Shown piece by piece: positions 18,593 through 29,087 of a stretch of 41,226 nt of DNA. The translations under genes were made by a program, and so were the position numbers. The stretch is from Oscillospiraceae bacterium (lineage in GTDB: Bacteria > Bacillota > Clostridia > Oscillospirales > Ruminococcaceae). The stretch is from positions 1-41,226 of the forward strand of contig WRLX01000004.1 of assembly GCA_009777415.1 (NCBI GenBank), read 5' to 3'. Each line of letters starts with the position of its first letter. Position 1 is the stretch's first letter. The notes below the pieces were generated by a model, which saw only the letters and a program-made list of their open reading frames with translations, was not told the DNA's origin and searched no databases.

Positions 18593-19843
18593 TTATGTCC
18601 AACTCCCCAAATACTTCTCTTGTTCGGGAGTCAACTTATCTATGTTTACGCCCCAAAATCCCAACTGGCGGGTCGCCACTTCTGTATCTACCTCTTTTGG
18701 TACGCGTATGATTTTATCGTTTAATTTGCCTTTATTGCTCACTAAATAAAGTGCGGACAATGCTTGAATCGCGAACGACATATCCATAATTTCTGCCGGG
18801 TGACCATCGCCCGCCGCAAGATTTACTAACCGACCCTCGGCAATGACGTAAATCCAGTTGTTATTTTTCAGTTTGTAGCCTTGAATATTATTCCGTGCCA
18901 ATTTTTCCTGCACGGCGATTGACTTTAACTCCGCCACATCGACTTCGCAATCGAAATGCCCCGCATTACAGCAAATCGCGCCGTTTTTCATCACGTTAAA
19001 GTCTGCCTCGGTGATGACTTTGTTACAACCGGTCACGGTGACAAAGAAATCGCCGATTTTTGCCGCCTCGTTCATAGGCATGACTTTGAATCCGTCCATG
19101 ACTGCTTCCATTGCTTTAATCGGCTCTATCTCGGTGACAATTACCGATGCACCCAACCCCTTAGCACGCATTGCAACGCCTTTTCCGCACCAACCGTAGC
19201 CCGCAACCACAACATTTTTCCCCGCAACAATCAGGTTAGTCGTGCGGTTAATCCCGTCCCAAACCGATTGCCCCGTGCCGTATCTGTTGTCGAACAAATG
19301 TTTACAGTCGGCATCATTAACCAACACCATAGGGAATTTCAGCTTGTTTTCTTTGTTCATGGAAATAAGCCGCAAAATCCCTGTTGTAGTTTCTTCACAG
19401 CCGCCAATTACGTTTTCAAGCAGGTGTTGATACTTTGTGTGAATAAGCGTTACTAAGTCGCCCCCGTCGTCTATTATTATATTAGGTGCGGCTTCAATTA
19501 CTTTTGCGATATGGCGTTCGTATTCCTCGGCGGAGGCATTGTACCACGCAAAAACGCTCAATCCTTCATGCACAAGTGCCGCCGCTACATCGTCTTGGGT
19601 GGAAAGCGGGTTGCTCCCCGTGATGTACATTTCCGCCCCCCCCGCCGCAAACACTTTGCAGAGATAAGCTGTTTTTGCCTCTAAGTGAACCGACAATGCG
19701 ACTTTTAATCCCGCAAACGGCTTTGTGTTTTCAAACTCTGCTTTAATCCCGCGCAAAAGCGGCATATTTGACTCAACCCAGTCAATCTTACGCTTCCCCG
19801 ACTCCCACAAGTTTATGTCCCTTACTTCACTTTTTGTACCCAT
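18593..19843 (-). CDS. ahcY: Adenosylhomocysteinase
   Basis: VALSVHLEAKTAYL, GSNPLSTQDDVAAAL, GYGWCGKGVAMRAKGLGA, CNAGHFDCE. Confidence 0.95.
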   Translation of the reverse strand: MGTKSEVRDINLWESGKRKIDWVESNMPLLRGIKAEFENTKPFAGLKVALSVHLEAKTAYLCKVFAAGGAEMYITGSNPLSTQDDVAAALVHEGLSVFAWYNASAEEYERHIAKVIEAAPNIIIDDGGDLVTLIHTKYQHLLENVIGGCEETTTGILRLISMNKENKLKFPMVLVNDADCKHLFDNRYGTGQSVWDGINRTTNLIVAGKNVVVAGYGWCGKGVAMRAKGLGASVIVTEIEPIKAMEAVMDGFKVMPMNEAAKIGDFFVTVTGCNKVITEADFNVMKNGAICCNAGHFDCEVDVAELKSIAVQEKLARNNIQGYKLKNNNWIYVIAEGRLVNLAAGDGHPAEIMDMSFAIQALSALYLVSNKGKLNDKIIRVPKEVDTEVATRQLGFWGVNIDKLTPEQEKYLGSWT

Positions 19844-19883
19844 TTTTACCCTTTTACCCTTTCCCTTTCTGAACAAGCTCATT

Positions 19884-20043
19884 ATTACCCCACCAACAAA
19901 GTCTTAGCCTCCGTCGCTTGTCTTTTCGCCGCCATACTTCGTTGATTTTTCATTAAATATCATCAGATATTCGCAGAAAAATCGCCTCGTCTGACGACGA
20001 AAATCCTGCGTGCCAAAAGCCAACACTTTGTTGGTGGGGTAAT
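19884..20043 (+). repeat. Family-C element C4 (same core, arms ATTACCCCACCAACAAAGT), inserted in the ahcY family-A leader
   Basis: Core CCATACTTCGTTGATTTTTCATT...GCAGAAAAATCGCCTCGTCTGACG; flanked by split family-A sequence at 19846-19883 and 20044-20106. Confidence 0.85.
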
Positions 20044-20104
20044 ATAAAAGTTTCGCTTTCCCCGTTTACACGGATTTGCTTCCAAACTTTTACCCTTTCC
20101 CTTT

Positions 20105-21526
20105 CTAATCGCCAACACTAACCAACCAAACCTCATCAACCCCCGACAAATCACCAATCCTGTCCCGCTTCCCGCCGCTAATCACAACCGCACTCCTCGC
20201 CCGAACCACCACAACAGGCAATGCCCACTCAGTCGTCCCGTCAGTCAAGTACAAACCTTTAGTCGAGAAAAACACATTAGCATTGTTGCGGATTTCAACC
20301 TCGCCGCCCACAACATCAACCTCAATCGGCGGCAACTCGGGGAACACTTCAAAACTGCAAACCTTGCAATAAACCGCAACCGTCCAATCGGTTTGCTCGC
20401 CATAATCGTGTACCTCATAATCGCACAATCTCACAAACGCACTCGCAAAGTCGGTTTCATTAACACCGTTCACTTCCTCAACAAAGACCTGCACTTTATC
20501 AGTCGCCGGGTTGTAATCATCGGGCAAAGTCAACTCAACATCAGTGCCGTTTTCGCTTGTACTCTCAACCAATTTCCCGTAATACGCAACCTCGCCGTCA
20601 CGCATTACAACCGCCGACAATGTTTCACCCACGGTCGCGCCGTTGTAGTCGAATGTAATCGTGTCGCCGTCACGCGCAGTCGGTGTAACGCTTGCCAATT
20701 CAAGCGAATCATCCGACATTGTAAATTTTATATTGTTGCTCGTTGTTAATTCTGCAAAGTTGCCGTCTATAGTTGTGGCGGATTTTCCGCCCGTTGCGGA
20801 ATTGGCGGTGGTGAACAGGACAGACTGCTGATTTAGTTGCAAAGCGGGGCGAATATCGCCGCTTGTGGTCAAAAACGCTGTTGGCATCGAAAATGACGGC
20901 ATGGCAATGTACGCGGCGAACCTGCTAAACCCATTGTCGTGGGGCGAGCGAAGCCACCATATCCCGCTCGCAAATGGATGCAATGTTTCGGAAACTATGT
21001 TGACTTCACCCGAACTTAACGCCCATAACCTTGCGTTTTCGACGTTTACATCGGGTAATTCACGCGGAATTATTAAAGCGTTTTCTTTGGGCGGCAACGC
21101 TTTCGCGATTTCATCCATTTTCAGTTGTAACGTACTGCCGCGGTATTCATTGGGTTTTTCCCAGTTTTCCATACCGCTCGGATTGTCAGCGTACCACGCT
21201 GTATCGTTATCATAGGTATTTTGTTTCATGCCTTCGTCCGGGGCTAAATGGTTAGGAAGAGACGTGCGGAACACGGTGTTGCCATAGTTTTGCCCGTCCG
21301 CAAGCAACAGGGTCAGTGTGTCACTTGGCGTGTCATCGCCTACACTGTCGTAGCCGATTACTGCCCATTGTTTGCCACCGAAACCGATTATAGTTGCGTT
21401 GTTGGTGTTGACTGTGAAAGTTGTGCCGGTTGCTGTCGTTTTTGTCAGGATTGCGGTAAGCCCGACCATTAGTGTTATTGTTAGCAGGATTGCTATTGGG
21501 GCTTTTAACACTTTGTACTTTTTCAT
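20105..21526 (-). CDS. Secreted protein with DUF6273-like domain and C-terminal Ig-like region
   Basis: Signal peptide; WWLRSPHDNGFSRFAAYIA...DIRPALQLNQQSVLF. Confidence 0.6.
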   Translation of the reverse strand: MKKYKVLKAPIAILLTITLMVGLTAILTKTTATGTTFTVNTNNATIIGFGGKQWAVIGYDSVGDDTPSDTLTLLLADGQNYGNTVFRTSLPNHLAPDEGMKQNTYDNDTAWYADNPSGMENWEKPNEYRGSTLQLKMDEIAKALPPKENALIIPRELPDVNVENARLWALSSGEVNIVSETLHPFASGIWWLRSPHDNGFSRFAAYIAMPSFSMPTAFLTTSGDIRPALQLNQQSVLFTTANSATGGKSATTIDGNFAELTTSNNIKFTMSDDSLELASVTPTARDGDTITFDYNGATVGETLSAVVMRDGEVAYYGKLVESTSENGTDVELTLPDDYNPATDKVQVFVEEVNGVNETDFASAFVRLCDYEVHDYGEQTDWTVAVYCKVCSFEVFPELPPIEVDVVGGEVEIRNNANVFFSTKGLYLTDGTTEWALPVVVVRARSAVVISGGKRDRIGDLSGVDEVWLVSVGD

Positions 21527-21587
21527 TGTGAGTTTCTCCTACCTCATTTTTTGAAATTTGTCAAGTCCTTTCGTGGTTATTTTTTTG

Positions 21588-21616
21588 ATTTTAGCATACT
21601 TTTTTGTGGTTGTCAA
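21588..21616 (-). promoter_or_regulatory. Sigma-A promoter for the DUF6273-like gene
   Basis: Minus strand TTGACA-N17-TAAAAT. Confidence 0.75.
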
Positions 21617-21664
21617 TGGGGTTGCGGGAATTTTAAAAATTTTAAAATATTTTTAAAATAAGGC

Positions 21665-21693
21665 TTGACAAATCCAAACAAGCGTGATATAAT
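21665..21693 (+). promoter_or_regulatory. Consensus sigma-A promoter of tRNA-Thr
   Basis: TTGACA-N17-TATAAT, exact consensus. Confidence 0.9.
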
Positions 21694-21713
21694 TCATTTT
21701 GTTGTTTGTTTAT

Positions 21714-21786
<73 letters not shown>

Positions 21787-21922
21787 CTCTCAAACCTTTT
21801 CATAATGCGGCTTTTCGGTTTTGGTCTATCGAAGAGTCGCATTCTTTTTATTGGGTTTTTGGTCGTCAAAAAATATTCACCTCCTTGCATATTTATTCGG
21901 TTTTGGCTTCCCGGCTAATATA

Positions 21923-21962
21923 AGCAAGGTGTTCCGGCAAGAAGAACACCTTGCTTTTTTAT
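21923..21962 (+). terminator. Intrinsic terminator downstream of tRNA-Thr
   Basis: AGCAAGGTGTTC-cggcaaga-AGAACACCTTGCTTTTTTA. Confidence 0.85.
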
Positions 21963-22114
21963 TTTTATTTTTTAAAAAAGGCGTTTCAATTCAGCAGTTG
22001 ATTTTATCAGGCTTTTGTGGTATTATTGCAAGTAGAAAAAAATTTTTTTCAACTTCATGTAATATCAATCGAACTTTCTCGTCTACATATACAGAAGCTT
22101 CTAAGAAAGCCGAA

Positions 22115-22258
22115 AGGGGAGAGTTTGAAAAGTAAGAAAGGAAGAACCACCATGCCGCAAAGTCAAAGAAGAGCAACGGTGCAACGGGCTTTGCCCGTTG
22201 GCAGGTTACTTGACATATTGAGTTTTGTACAAGGTGGGGCGGCATGGTCATAATTATG
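22115..22258 (+). promoter_or_regulatory. Family-B leader of sigma gene with 51-nt in-frame insertion; uORF 22125-22253
   Basis: MKSKKGRTTMPQSQRRATVQRALPVGRLLDILSFVQGGAAWS*. Confidence 0.8.
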
Positions 22259-22807
22259 GATGATATAAAAATCATTGAGCTTTACGAAAACCGCGACCAA
22301 CAGGCGGTTGTCGAAAGCCAAATCAAGTATGGTAAGCTCCTTTACAGTATATCGTATGGGGTTTTATCAAATCGCATGGATAGCGAGGAGTGCGTCAATG
22401 ACACGTATCTAAACACATGGAACTCGATTCCGCCGCAAAAGCCGCAGAATCTCATGGCATACTTAGGGCGGATTGTCCGTAACTTATCAATCGACAAATG
22501 GCACAAAGAACGCTCAAAGAAGCGCGGCGGCGGCTATCTGCTTACGGAGTTGTCCGACTGTATTCCGTCAGGCAGTTCAGTTGAGGGGGCTATCGAAAAC
22601 AACAAACTATCCGAAGTCATCGAGAAATGGCTAAATTCTCTGCCTCAAGATGAGCGTGTGTTGTTTATGCGACGGTATTGGTTTGGTGAATCGCTTGACA
22701 GTTTGGCAAAAGAGACAGAAACTCCCGCTAACAATCTTGCAGTACGTATATTTCGTCTGCGAAAAAAACTGAAATTAACTTTAGAAAAGGAAGGTATTTC
22801 GTTATGA
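22244..22807 (+). CDS. ECF-type RNA polymerase sigma factor
   Basis: MDSEECVNDTYLNTWNSIPP, LGRIVRNLSIDKWHKE, LPQDERVLFMRRYW. Confidence 0.9.
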   Translation: MVIIMDDIKIIELYENRDQQAVVESQIKYGKLLYSISYGVLSNRMDSEECVNDTYLNTWNSIPPQKPQNLMAYLGRIVRNLSIDKWHKERSKKRGGGYLLTELSDCIPSGSSVEGAIENNKLSEVIEKWLNSLPQDERVLFMRRYWFGESLDSLAKETETPANNLAVRIFRLRKKLKLTLEKEGISL

Positions 22808-23337
22808 AAAAAGAATGCAAAATCTACAACAGTATTACAGGCGTTTCCGATGATATTGTTCAGGAAGCGAAAGACACAAGGCTGAAAAAAGCGAAGAAAA
22901 TCAAAATAGTAAAGTGGGCAGGAATCGCCGCCGCTCTTGTGTTAATTGCCGTTGTTGCGGTATACGGGCGGAATTTCATCAACAACGGCGGATTTATCAA
23001 TCCTCCCGAAACAGGCACGACTGCTATAACCAATGCCCCGATTGCAACAACTCATCCCGCTGTAACAGAGAGCGGACGCGGCGGTGACAGTTCTCTTACT
23101 CTTGACGAGATTATGGAGTTTCTTAGCAACCCCAATGTGGATAGTGTCGCAGAACTCAGGCAGATTCTGTTAAGCATCAACGAAGTTACCGCGGTACAAG
23201 TCTATAAGAACATTGACGACTTAAACGATTCTCCTAATGGTGAGCTTCAGATTTTCGCGGGTGAGTTGACACTTAGAGAGACTGCCGTGAAAGTGTTCTA
23301 CGGCGAAGGTTCATGGGGTGAGTTTATAATCGGATAG
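22804..23337 (+). CDS. Putative membrane-anchored anti-sigma/partner protein
   Basis: 4-bp overlap (ATGA) with sigma gene; single TM after cytosolic N-terminus. Confidence 0.65.
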   Translation: MKKECKIYNSITGVSDDIVQEAKDTRLKKAKKIKIVKWAGIAAALVLIAVVAVYGRNFINNGGFINPPETGTTAITNAPIATTHPAVTESGRGGDSSLTLDEIMEFLSNPNVDSVAELRQILLSINEVTAVQVYKNIDDLNDSPNGELQIFAGELTLRETAVKVFYGEGSWGEFIIG

Positions 23338-23359
23338 TGTCAACACGCTCTAAAACTTA

Positions 23360-23396
23360 AAAAGGCTGTTATCGTAGGATGACAGCCTTTTATTAA
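23360..23396 (+). terminator. Intrinsic terminator
   Basis: AAAAAGGCTGT...ACAGCCTTTTATTA. Confidence 0.75.
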
Positions 23397-23736
23397 TAAC
23401 TCACTTGATTTTTTCCTTTATATTGTGGTTGGCATAGGTGATTGGCAAAAGCCGTCCGGTTTCACTGTATACCTCATGCCATTTATCCACACAGTGAATT
23501 TCTCTGTAGCAGCCACACCCGCCTTTAAAATTGAAACAAGACGAAGCACACTCTGCTTGTGTAGTTTTGAAATTTTATTTTTAATTACAAAAACACCGCC
23601 CAAACAGGGGCGATGCCTTTGCTAAAATGAAAAACAAAGTAAAACAAAAAGCAAAATTAACTAATAAACGCAAGCTGACAAGGCGCAAACTTATGCGCCG
23701 CACTCCACTCATGCTCAAACCGTTATTAAGCTGTTA

Positions 23737-23922
23737 TCAAGCTTCTTTTACGGCAATTACTTCTCTGCCTTTATAAAATCCGCAAGTTTTGCAGACTCTG
23801 TGCGGGACTTTAAGCGAATTGCACTTGCTGCAAACCGAGAACGCAGGTGCAGACAATCTACTTACTATCGAACGTCTCTTATCCCGTCGCGCCCGCGAAT
23901 GTTTCCTTTTTGGAACCGCCAT
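23737..23922 (-). CDS. rpmF: Ribosomal protein L32
   Basis: MAVPKRKHSRARRDKRRS...CSKCNSLKVPHRVCKTCGFYKGREV. Confidence 0.96.
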   Translation of the reverse strand: MAVPKRKHSRARRDKRRSIVSRLSAPAFSVCSKCNSLKVPHRVCKTCGFYKGREVIAVKEA

Positions 23923-23978
23923 TATTTGCACCCCCCTTTTTACTAACTAATAGCTGATAGTGATTTAACACAAAACCC

Positions 23979-24007
23979 ATTATAACACGCATTTTTGTAT
24001 TTGTCAA
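23979..24007 (-). promoter_or_regulatory. Sigma-A promoter for rpmF
   Basis: Minus strand TTGACA-N17-TATAAT. Confidence 0.85.
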
Positions 24008-24032
24008 TAGGTTTTGTAAATTTTTTTGCATT

Positions 24033-24443
24033 TTAAAGGTATTTTTTTATATTGTCCGGAATTTCGCTTATGTCTGCGGAAAAAGTGAGCGTAACTTCTG
24101 TATCGCGAGAGACTTTGTGTATTTGGTCAAGCATATTCCCAACTTTTTCCAAATTTTCTCTGTCTCCTTTGACAATCCTCAAAATTCCGTCAACAAAAAT
24201 GTGTGTACAATCATAGTCAGATGCCATAATCCCCGCCGCAAATCCATGCATTGCATCACAGCCCGCTATGTCATAATCCTCAATGTTGATTAACCGCACA
24301 TCGTGTTTAATATGCGAGTTAAGGGAATTTCCGATTTGGATTGCCACGACATTTCCTTTGCTTTCAGTTTTTGCCGCACGAATCGCCTCAATTAACAGCT
24401 TAGTTTTGCCCGAACCTCTTTTTCCCAAAATTAGTTTAACCAT
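24033..24443 (-). CDS. P-loop ATP-binding protein of unknown function
   Basis: LILGKRGSGKTKLLIEA Walker A. Confidence 0.65.
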   Translation of the reverse strand: MVKLILGKRGSGKTKLLIEAIRAAKTESKGNVVAIQIGNSLNSHIKHDVRLINIEDYDIAGCDAMHGFAAGIMASDYDCTHIFVDGILRIVKGDRENLEKVGNMLDQIHKVSRDTEVTLTFSADISEIPDNIKKYL

Positions 24444-24499
24444 GTTACCTTCCCCCTATTTTTATAATTAATAATTTTTATAATTAATAATTTATTGCT

Positions 24500-25831
24500 T
24501 TATTGCAATTTCGCCAATAATGCGGCTTTTTCCTCTTCAAAGCCCGGCTTTCCGAGGAGTGCGAACATATTTTTCTTATAAGATTCAACTCCGGGTTGGT
24601 CAAAAGGATTCACCCCGAGTATGTAGCCGGAAACTGCGCAAGCTTTTTCAAAGAAGTAGATTAAATACCCCAACTCAAACTCATCCGGCTTAGGCAATTC
24701 GAGAACAATATTGGGGGTATTCCCCTCTGTATGCGCCAATAGCGTACCTTGAAAAGCCTTTTCGCTTACATTAGACATATTTTGCCCCGAAAGGAAGTTC
24801 AGCCCATCGGAATTACCCGGGTCGTTTTCGAGGAAAAAGTCCGACTCCGTTTCCTTAAACCACAAGACCGTTTCAAATATAATATTCGAGCCGTCTTGGA
24901 TATATTGCCCCAACGAGTGTAAATCCGTTGAAAATATTGCCGAAGCGGGGAACAGCCCCTTGCCGTCCTTGCCCTCGCTCTCTCCGAAGAGTTGTTTAAA
25001 CCATTCATTCATCATCATAAATGAATTTTCATAAGATACGAGCATCTCAATCGCGAAGCCTTTGCGCAACAGTATATTGCGAACAGCAACGTATTTATAG
25101 CAGTCATTACAGTTCAAGTCGGGGTTGGCTGTATCAGCCATGGCAGCACCTGCCCCCGCCATAAGAGCATCAATGTCACATCCCGCAACCGCAATCGGCA
25201 AAAGCCCGACTGCCGTCAAAACCGAGTATCTCCCACCCACATCATCGGGGATTACAAAGGTTTCATAGCCTTTTTCGTCCGCCAATGTCTTGAGAGTCCC
25301 CCTTGATTTATCGGTAATGGCGAATATACGCTCTTTCGCCCCCGCCTCACCGTAACGCTTTTCGATAATCTGCTTAAACACACGAAACGCCAATGCCGTC
25401 TCGGTAGTAGTGCCGGATTTGGAAACTACTATTACAGAAAACTCTTTGTCCTTAACAAGCGACAAAACCTCGTTCATATAAGCGGGCGAAAGGCTGTTCC
25501 CCGCAAAATAGAGTTGCGGAGTTGCGGTTGAGTTGTACAAACTACCTTTGATTGCCTCAATAACTGCCCGTGCGCCTAAGTAAGAACCGCCGATTCCGAG
25601 GACAATGACCACCTCCGAATTCGCTCTTATTTTAGCGGCACTCTCCTTAATTCGCGCAAATTCAGACTTGTCGTAGTTTTGAGGAAGATTAAGCCAACCC
25701 AAAAAATCGTTGCCCGCGCCATTGCCGGAATGAAGCGCGTTATGCGCAAGCTCACAAGCCGGAGCAATGAGGGAAAGCTCATTCTCTTGTATAAACCCCT
25801 TTAAAAAAGCAGAATTGATTTTGACAGCCAT
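24500..25831 (-). CDS. pgi: Glucose-6-phosphate isomerase
   Basis: [48 protein letters not shown]. Confidence 0.96.
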   Translation of the reverse strand: MAVKINSAFLKGFIQENELSLIAPACELAHNALHSGNGAGNDFLGWLNLPQNYDKSEFARIKESAAKIRANSEVVIVLGIGGSYLGARAVIEAIKGSLYNSTATPQLYFAGNSLSPAYMNEVLSLVKDKEFSVIVVSKSGTTTETALAFRVFKQIIEKRYGEAGAKERIFAITDKSRGTLKTLADEKGYETFVIPDDVGGRYSVLTAVGLLPIAVAGCDIDALMAGAGAAMADTANPDLNCNDCYKYVAVRNILLRKGFAIEMLVSYENSFMMMNEWFKQLFGESEGKDGKGLFPASAIFSTDLHSLGQYIQDGSNIIFETVLWFKETESDFFLENDPGNSDGLNFLSGQNMSNVSEKAFQGTLLAHTEGNTPNIVLELPKPDEFELGYLIYFFEKACAVSGYILGVNPFDQPGVESYKKNMFALLGKPGFEEEKAALLAKLQ

Positions 25832-25835
25832 ATTT

Positions 25836-25945
25836 TCACCCCATTCCTTTCCGGCTCCGACAAGCCATGAAAATGCATTTTCCGCACAACCTCAGATTTA
25901 TTTTCAAACTTTTTTACCCTTGCCCCTTCTGCACAAACGTGCCGT
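25836..25945 (-). promoter_or_regulatory. Family-A leader of pgi; divergent 24-codon uORF 25836-25907 [23 protein letters not shown]
   Basis: GGCACGTTTGTGCAGAAGGGGCAAGGGTAAAAAAGTTTGAAAATAAATCTGAGG...GTGAAAATATGG. Confidence 0.8.
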
Positions 25946-26045
25946 GAAAAATTATTTAAAAATTTATTTTTTTCTCATTATACAACAAAAGTTTGGAAAA
26001 ATCAAGCGTTTTCATAAAAATTTTTAAACTTATTAAAAATTCATC

Positions 26046-26073
26046 TTGACTTTTTGAATATTTATGGTAAAAT
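26046..26073 (+). promoter_or_regulatory. Promoter for degV-family gene
   Basis: TTGACT-N16-TAAAAT. Confidence 0.6.
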
Positions 26074-26135
26074 GTGAAGACAGTAAGCTAATTAACGAGA
26101 ATAATTTTATGGGGAAGTAAGGAATGGGGTAAAAA

Positions 26136-27011
26136 ATGAAATTTGAAATAATTACCGATACAGCATCGGGGCTGTCCTACAAATATGTCACCAAAAACAA
26201 CGTGAAAATGGTATCTTTTAAATACTATTTCGGTGATAACGAACACGACACCTTTGTACAATCAAACGACGAAGACTGGTTGCGTGAATTTTATGCCAAA
26301 TTAAGGAAAAAGGAATCGGCAAACACCTCAATGATTAACTCCGATGCGTTTATTACAATGTTTACGGATGTACTGAACAAGGGTAAGGATTTTATCTACC
26401 TCGCCTTTTCGTCCGCACTGAGCGGAACTTGCGAGACCGCGCGAGCTGTAATGGAAAAGCTCAAGCCGCTTTATCCGGACAGGAAAATGTATGTTTTTGA
26501 CACCAAATCCGCCGCCCAAGGATTGGGGCTTAATGTCGATTTCGCAGTAAGACAGCGGGATAAAGGTGACTCAATTGAGCAAGTCTATCAGTGGCAGGTT
26601 GATAATACGCTTAAAATTTGTCACTGGTTTACTGTTGACGACTTGTTTTTCTTAAAGCGAGGCGGGCGAATATCGGGGGCGACTGCCGTAGCGGGGACGG
26701 TTTTGGGAATAAAACCTGTCATGCACGTTAATAATGAGGGTAAGCTCATTAAGGTAGGGACAGAACGCGGAAGAAAAGCCGCATTGGATGCACTTGTAAA
26801 AAAATTCGGCGATACAGCGATTTCACCGGAGAATCAGCGGGTCTTCATAGGACACGGCGACTGTGCGGATGACATGAAATATGTCCAAAAACAGCTAAAA
26901 GACAAATTCAATGTCAAAGAGTTTGAGACAGGCTTTGTTAATCCTGTAATCGGGGTTCACTCCGGACCCGGAACAATGACGGTATTTTTCTACGGGAACA
27001 GCAGAGAGTAA
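26136..27011 (+). CDS. DegV family fatty-acid-binding protein
   Basis: EIITDTASGLS, FSSALSGTCETAR, LFFLKRGGRISGATAVAGTVLGIKPVM. Confidence 0.92.
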   Translation: MKFEIITDTASGLSYKYVTKNNVKMVSFKYYFGDNEHDTFVQSNDEDWLREFYAKLRKKESANTSMINSDAFITMFTDVLNKGKDFIYLAFSSALSGTCETARAVMEKLKPLYPDRKMYVFDTKSAAQGLGLNVDFAVRQRDKGDSIEQVYQWQVDNTLKICHWFTVDDLFFLKRGGRISGATAVAGTVLGIKPVMHVNNEGKLIKVGTERGRKAALDALVKKFGDTAISPENQRVFIGHGDCADDMKYVQKQLKDKFNVKEFETGFVNPVIGVHSGPGTMTVFFYGNSRE

Positions 27012-27023
27012 GAGGGAGTTGTT

Positions 27024-28904
27024 TTGGAGCATTTGCAGCAATTGCGGGAAAAGGCGGCAAAACTGCCGTTAGTCCCGGGTGTTTACCTTATGAAGGATAA
27101 GCAGGGCAAAATTATCTATATCGGCAAGGCAAAGCAACTGAAAAACCGCGTATCAACCTATTTTGCCGCCCCCGCTAAACGCGACCGCAAAACCCTTAGG
27201 TTAGTCGAGCGTATACGGGATTTTGATTATATTGTGACTCCGAAGGAGCTTGACGCATTTGTGCTTGAAACATCGCTCATAAAACAACATCGCCCTAAGT
27301 ATAACATCCTCTTAAAGGATGCGAAAGGTTTTAACTACATTAAAATCACCAAAGGGGCATACCCGCGCTTGCTTTACGTACTCTCGGTTGGCGGCAAGGC
27401 GGGAAAAGCGGTAAAAATGAAAAGACGCGGCTCAGGCTCGTCTGATTTATCGGGGTTCGGCGAGAATGAAGAATATCTCGGTCCTTATGTTGGCGGTTTT
27501 TTCGTGAAGCAGTCGGTAGAGGACGCAAACAGGATTTTCATGCTTCCCTCCTGCAACCGCCGATTCCCCGAGGATTTTAATAAGTCAAGAGCCTGCCTCA
27601 ATTACAGGATTAAACGCTGTATGGGTGTTTGCTTAGGCAACATCTCGCAAGAGGAATACAGAGGTGTCATCAACTCGGCGATAGATTACATCAGAAACGG
27701 CAGCAAGGCAAGCGTTGCGGCATTAACAGAAGAAATGGAGCAGGCGGCTGAAAAGTTGGAGTTCGAGAAAGCGGCGCGGCTTCGCGACAGGATTAACGCA
27801 ATGAAAAGGATTGACACCGTCCAAAGTGTTATATCGTCTAAGCAAACCGATTATGACGTGATTGCGGCGGCTTGTGAGCTCGGCAAAACGGTGGCGGCAG
27901 TTATAAAGTATTCGGGGGGGCGGCTGATTGACAAGGAATGCTTTTACCTCGGCGATGATTACGATTTGTCCGATATGGCGGAATGGCTCGGCAGTTTTCT
28001 TAAAGAATATTACTCGGATATTGCCCCGACGGAAATATATGTTGAAACTGAAATTCAAGACAAGGAGCTTTTTGAGGAGTATCTAAAAGGAAAGTTCGCT
28101 CATAAAGTGAAGATAACGGTACCTAAGCGCGGGGAGGGGTTGGCACAGATAATGCTTGCCAAAAGCAACGCCGCCGAATTTTTGTCACTTAAAGTAGGCA
28201 GAAAGTCAAAGGAAATCGCGGTTCTCGAACAATTGGCGGAGTTGCTCGGGCTTAACGCCCCGCCGGAATATATTGAGTGTTATGACATTTCCAACATCGG
28301 CGCGACTACAAAAGTCGGCGGAATGGTAGTCTACCGCAATGGGAAGCCGTTTAAACAGGCATACCGCAAGTTCACGATTAAGGACGTGGACGGGCTTGAC
28401 GACTACGCTTGTATGCGGGAAGTGGTTCGTAGGCGATATTCGGGAACGCTGTCAACAGAAATGCCTTTACCCGATTTGATTCTCATTGACGGCGGAGCAG
28501 CTCATGTTTCGGCAGTCCGAAGCGTTTTGTCCGAGTTGGGATTGGATATAAATCTGTTTGGATTGGTGAAAGATTCGCGGCATAAAACAAGGGCAGTCGT
28601 GTCCTCGGAAGAAGAAATACAAATCAATTCCAACAAAAGCGTTTTTGCATTGCTGACTAAAATCCAAGACGAAGTTCACCGATTTTCGGTGAGTTTTGCC
28701 CGAGAAAAGCACAAAAAAGCTTCTTTCACGCTGTCACTGACGGGGGTTTCGGGAATAGGAGAGAAAAAAGCTGCGGCACTGTTAAACAATTTTAAGACAA
28801 AAAAAGCGTTAAAAGAAGCAAGTGCGGAACAACTCGGCAAAGTCGCAAAAATCAACATTGAGAAGGCAGAAGAACTGAAAAAATTCATAGGTGAGAATTT
28901 ATAA
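27024..28904 (+). CDS. uvrC: Excinuclease ABC subunit C
   Basis: LPLVPGVYLMKDKQGKIIYIGKAKQLKNRV, YECYDISNIGATTKVGGMVVY; TTG start. Confidence 0.96.
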   Translation: MEHLQQLREKAAKLPLVPGVYLMKDKQGKIIYIGKAKQLKNRVSTYFAAPAKRDRKTLRLVERIRDFDYIVTPKELDAFVLETSLIKQHRPKYNILLKDAKGFNYIKITKGAYPRLLYVLSVGGKAGKAVKMKRRGSGSSDLSGFGENEEYLGPYVGGFFVKQSVEDANRIFMLPSCNRRFPEDFNKSRACLNYRIKRCMGVCLGNISQEEYRGVINSAIDYIRNGSKASVAALTEEMEQAAEKLEFEKAARLRDRINAMKRIDTVQSVISSKQTDYDVIAAACELGKTVAAVIKYSGGRLIDKECFYLGDDYDLSDMAEWLGSFLKEYYSDIAPTEIYVETEIQDKELFEEYLKGKFAHKVKITVPKRGEGLAQIMLAKSNAAEFLSLKVGRKSKEIAVLEQLAELLGLNAPPEYIECYDISNIGATTKVGGMVVYRNGKPFKQAYRKFTIKDVDGLDDYACMREVVRRRYSGTLSTEMPLPDLILIDGGAAHVSAVRSVLSELGLDINLFGLVKDSRHKTRAVVSSEEEIQINSNKSVFALLTKIQDEVHRFSVSFAREKHKKASFTLSLTGVSGIGEKKAAALLNNFKTKKALKEASAEQLGKVAKINIEKAEELKKFIGENL

Positions 28905-28923
28905 GCGGAAAGTTTGAAAATAA

Positions 28924-29084
28924 GAACCTGTCTTCATAAGCGACGTGCTGATGAAGTAAGCGATATTTTTCGTCAGACAAGGCAATTTTGACGATAATAT
29001 CCGTTGATATTTGAGGAAAAATTAACGCAGTATGGCGGAAAATATCGCCGATTTAGCAGTGCGTTTGCTTATGAAGACAGGTTC
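28924..29084 (-). repeat. Family-C element C5, TSD TAA, inserted in the rsmD family-B leader
   Basis: Same arms as C1; removing element plus one TAA restores TTTGAAAATAAGAAAGGAAGAACCACCATGCCG. Confidence 0.88.
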
Positions 29085-29087
29085 TAA

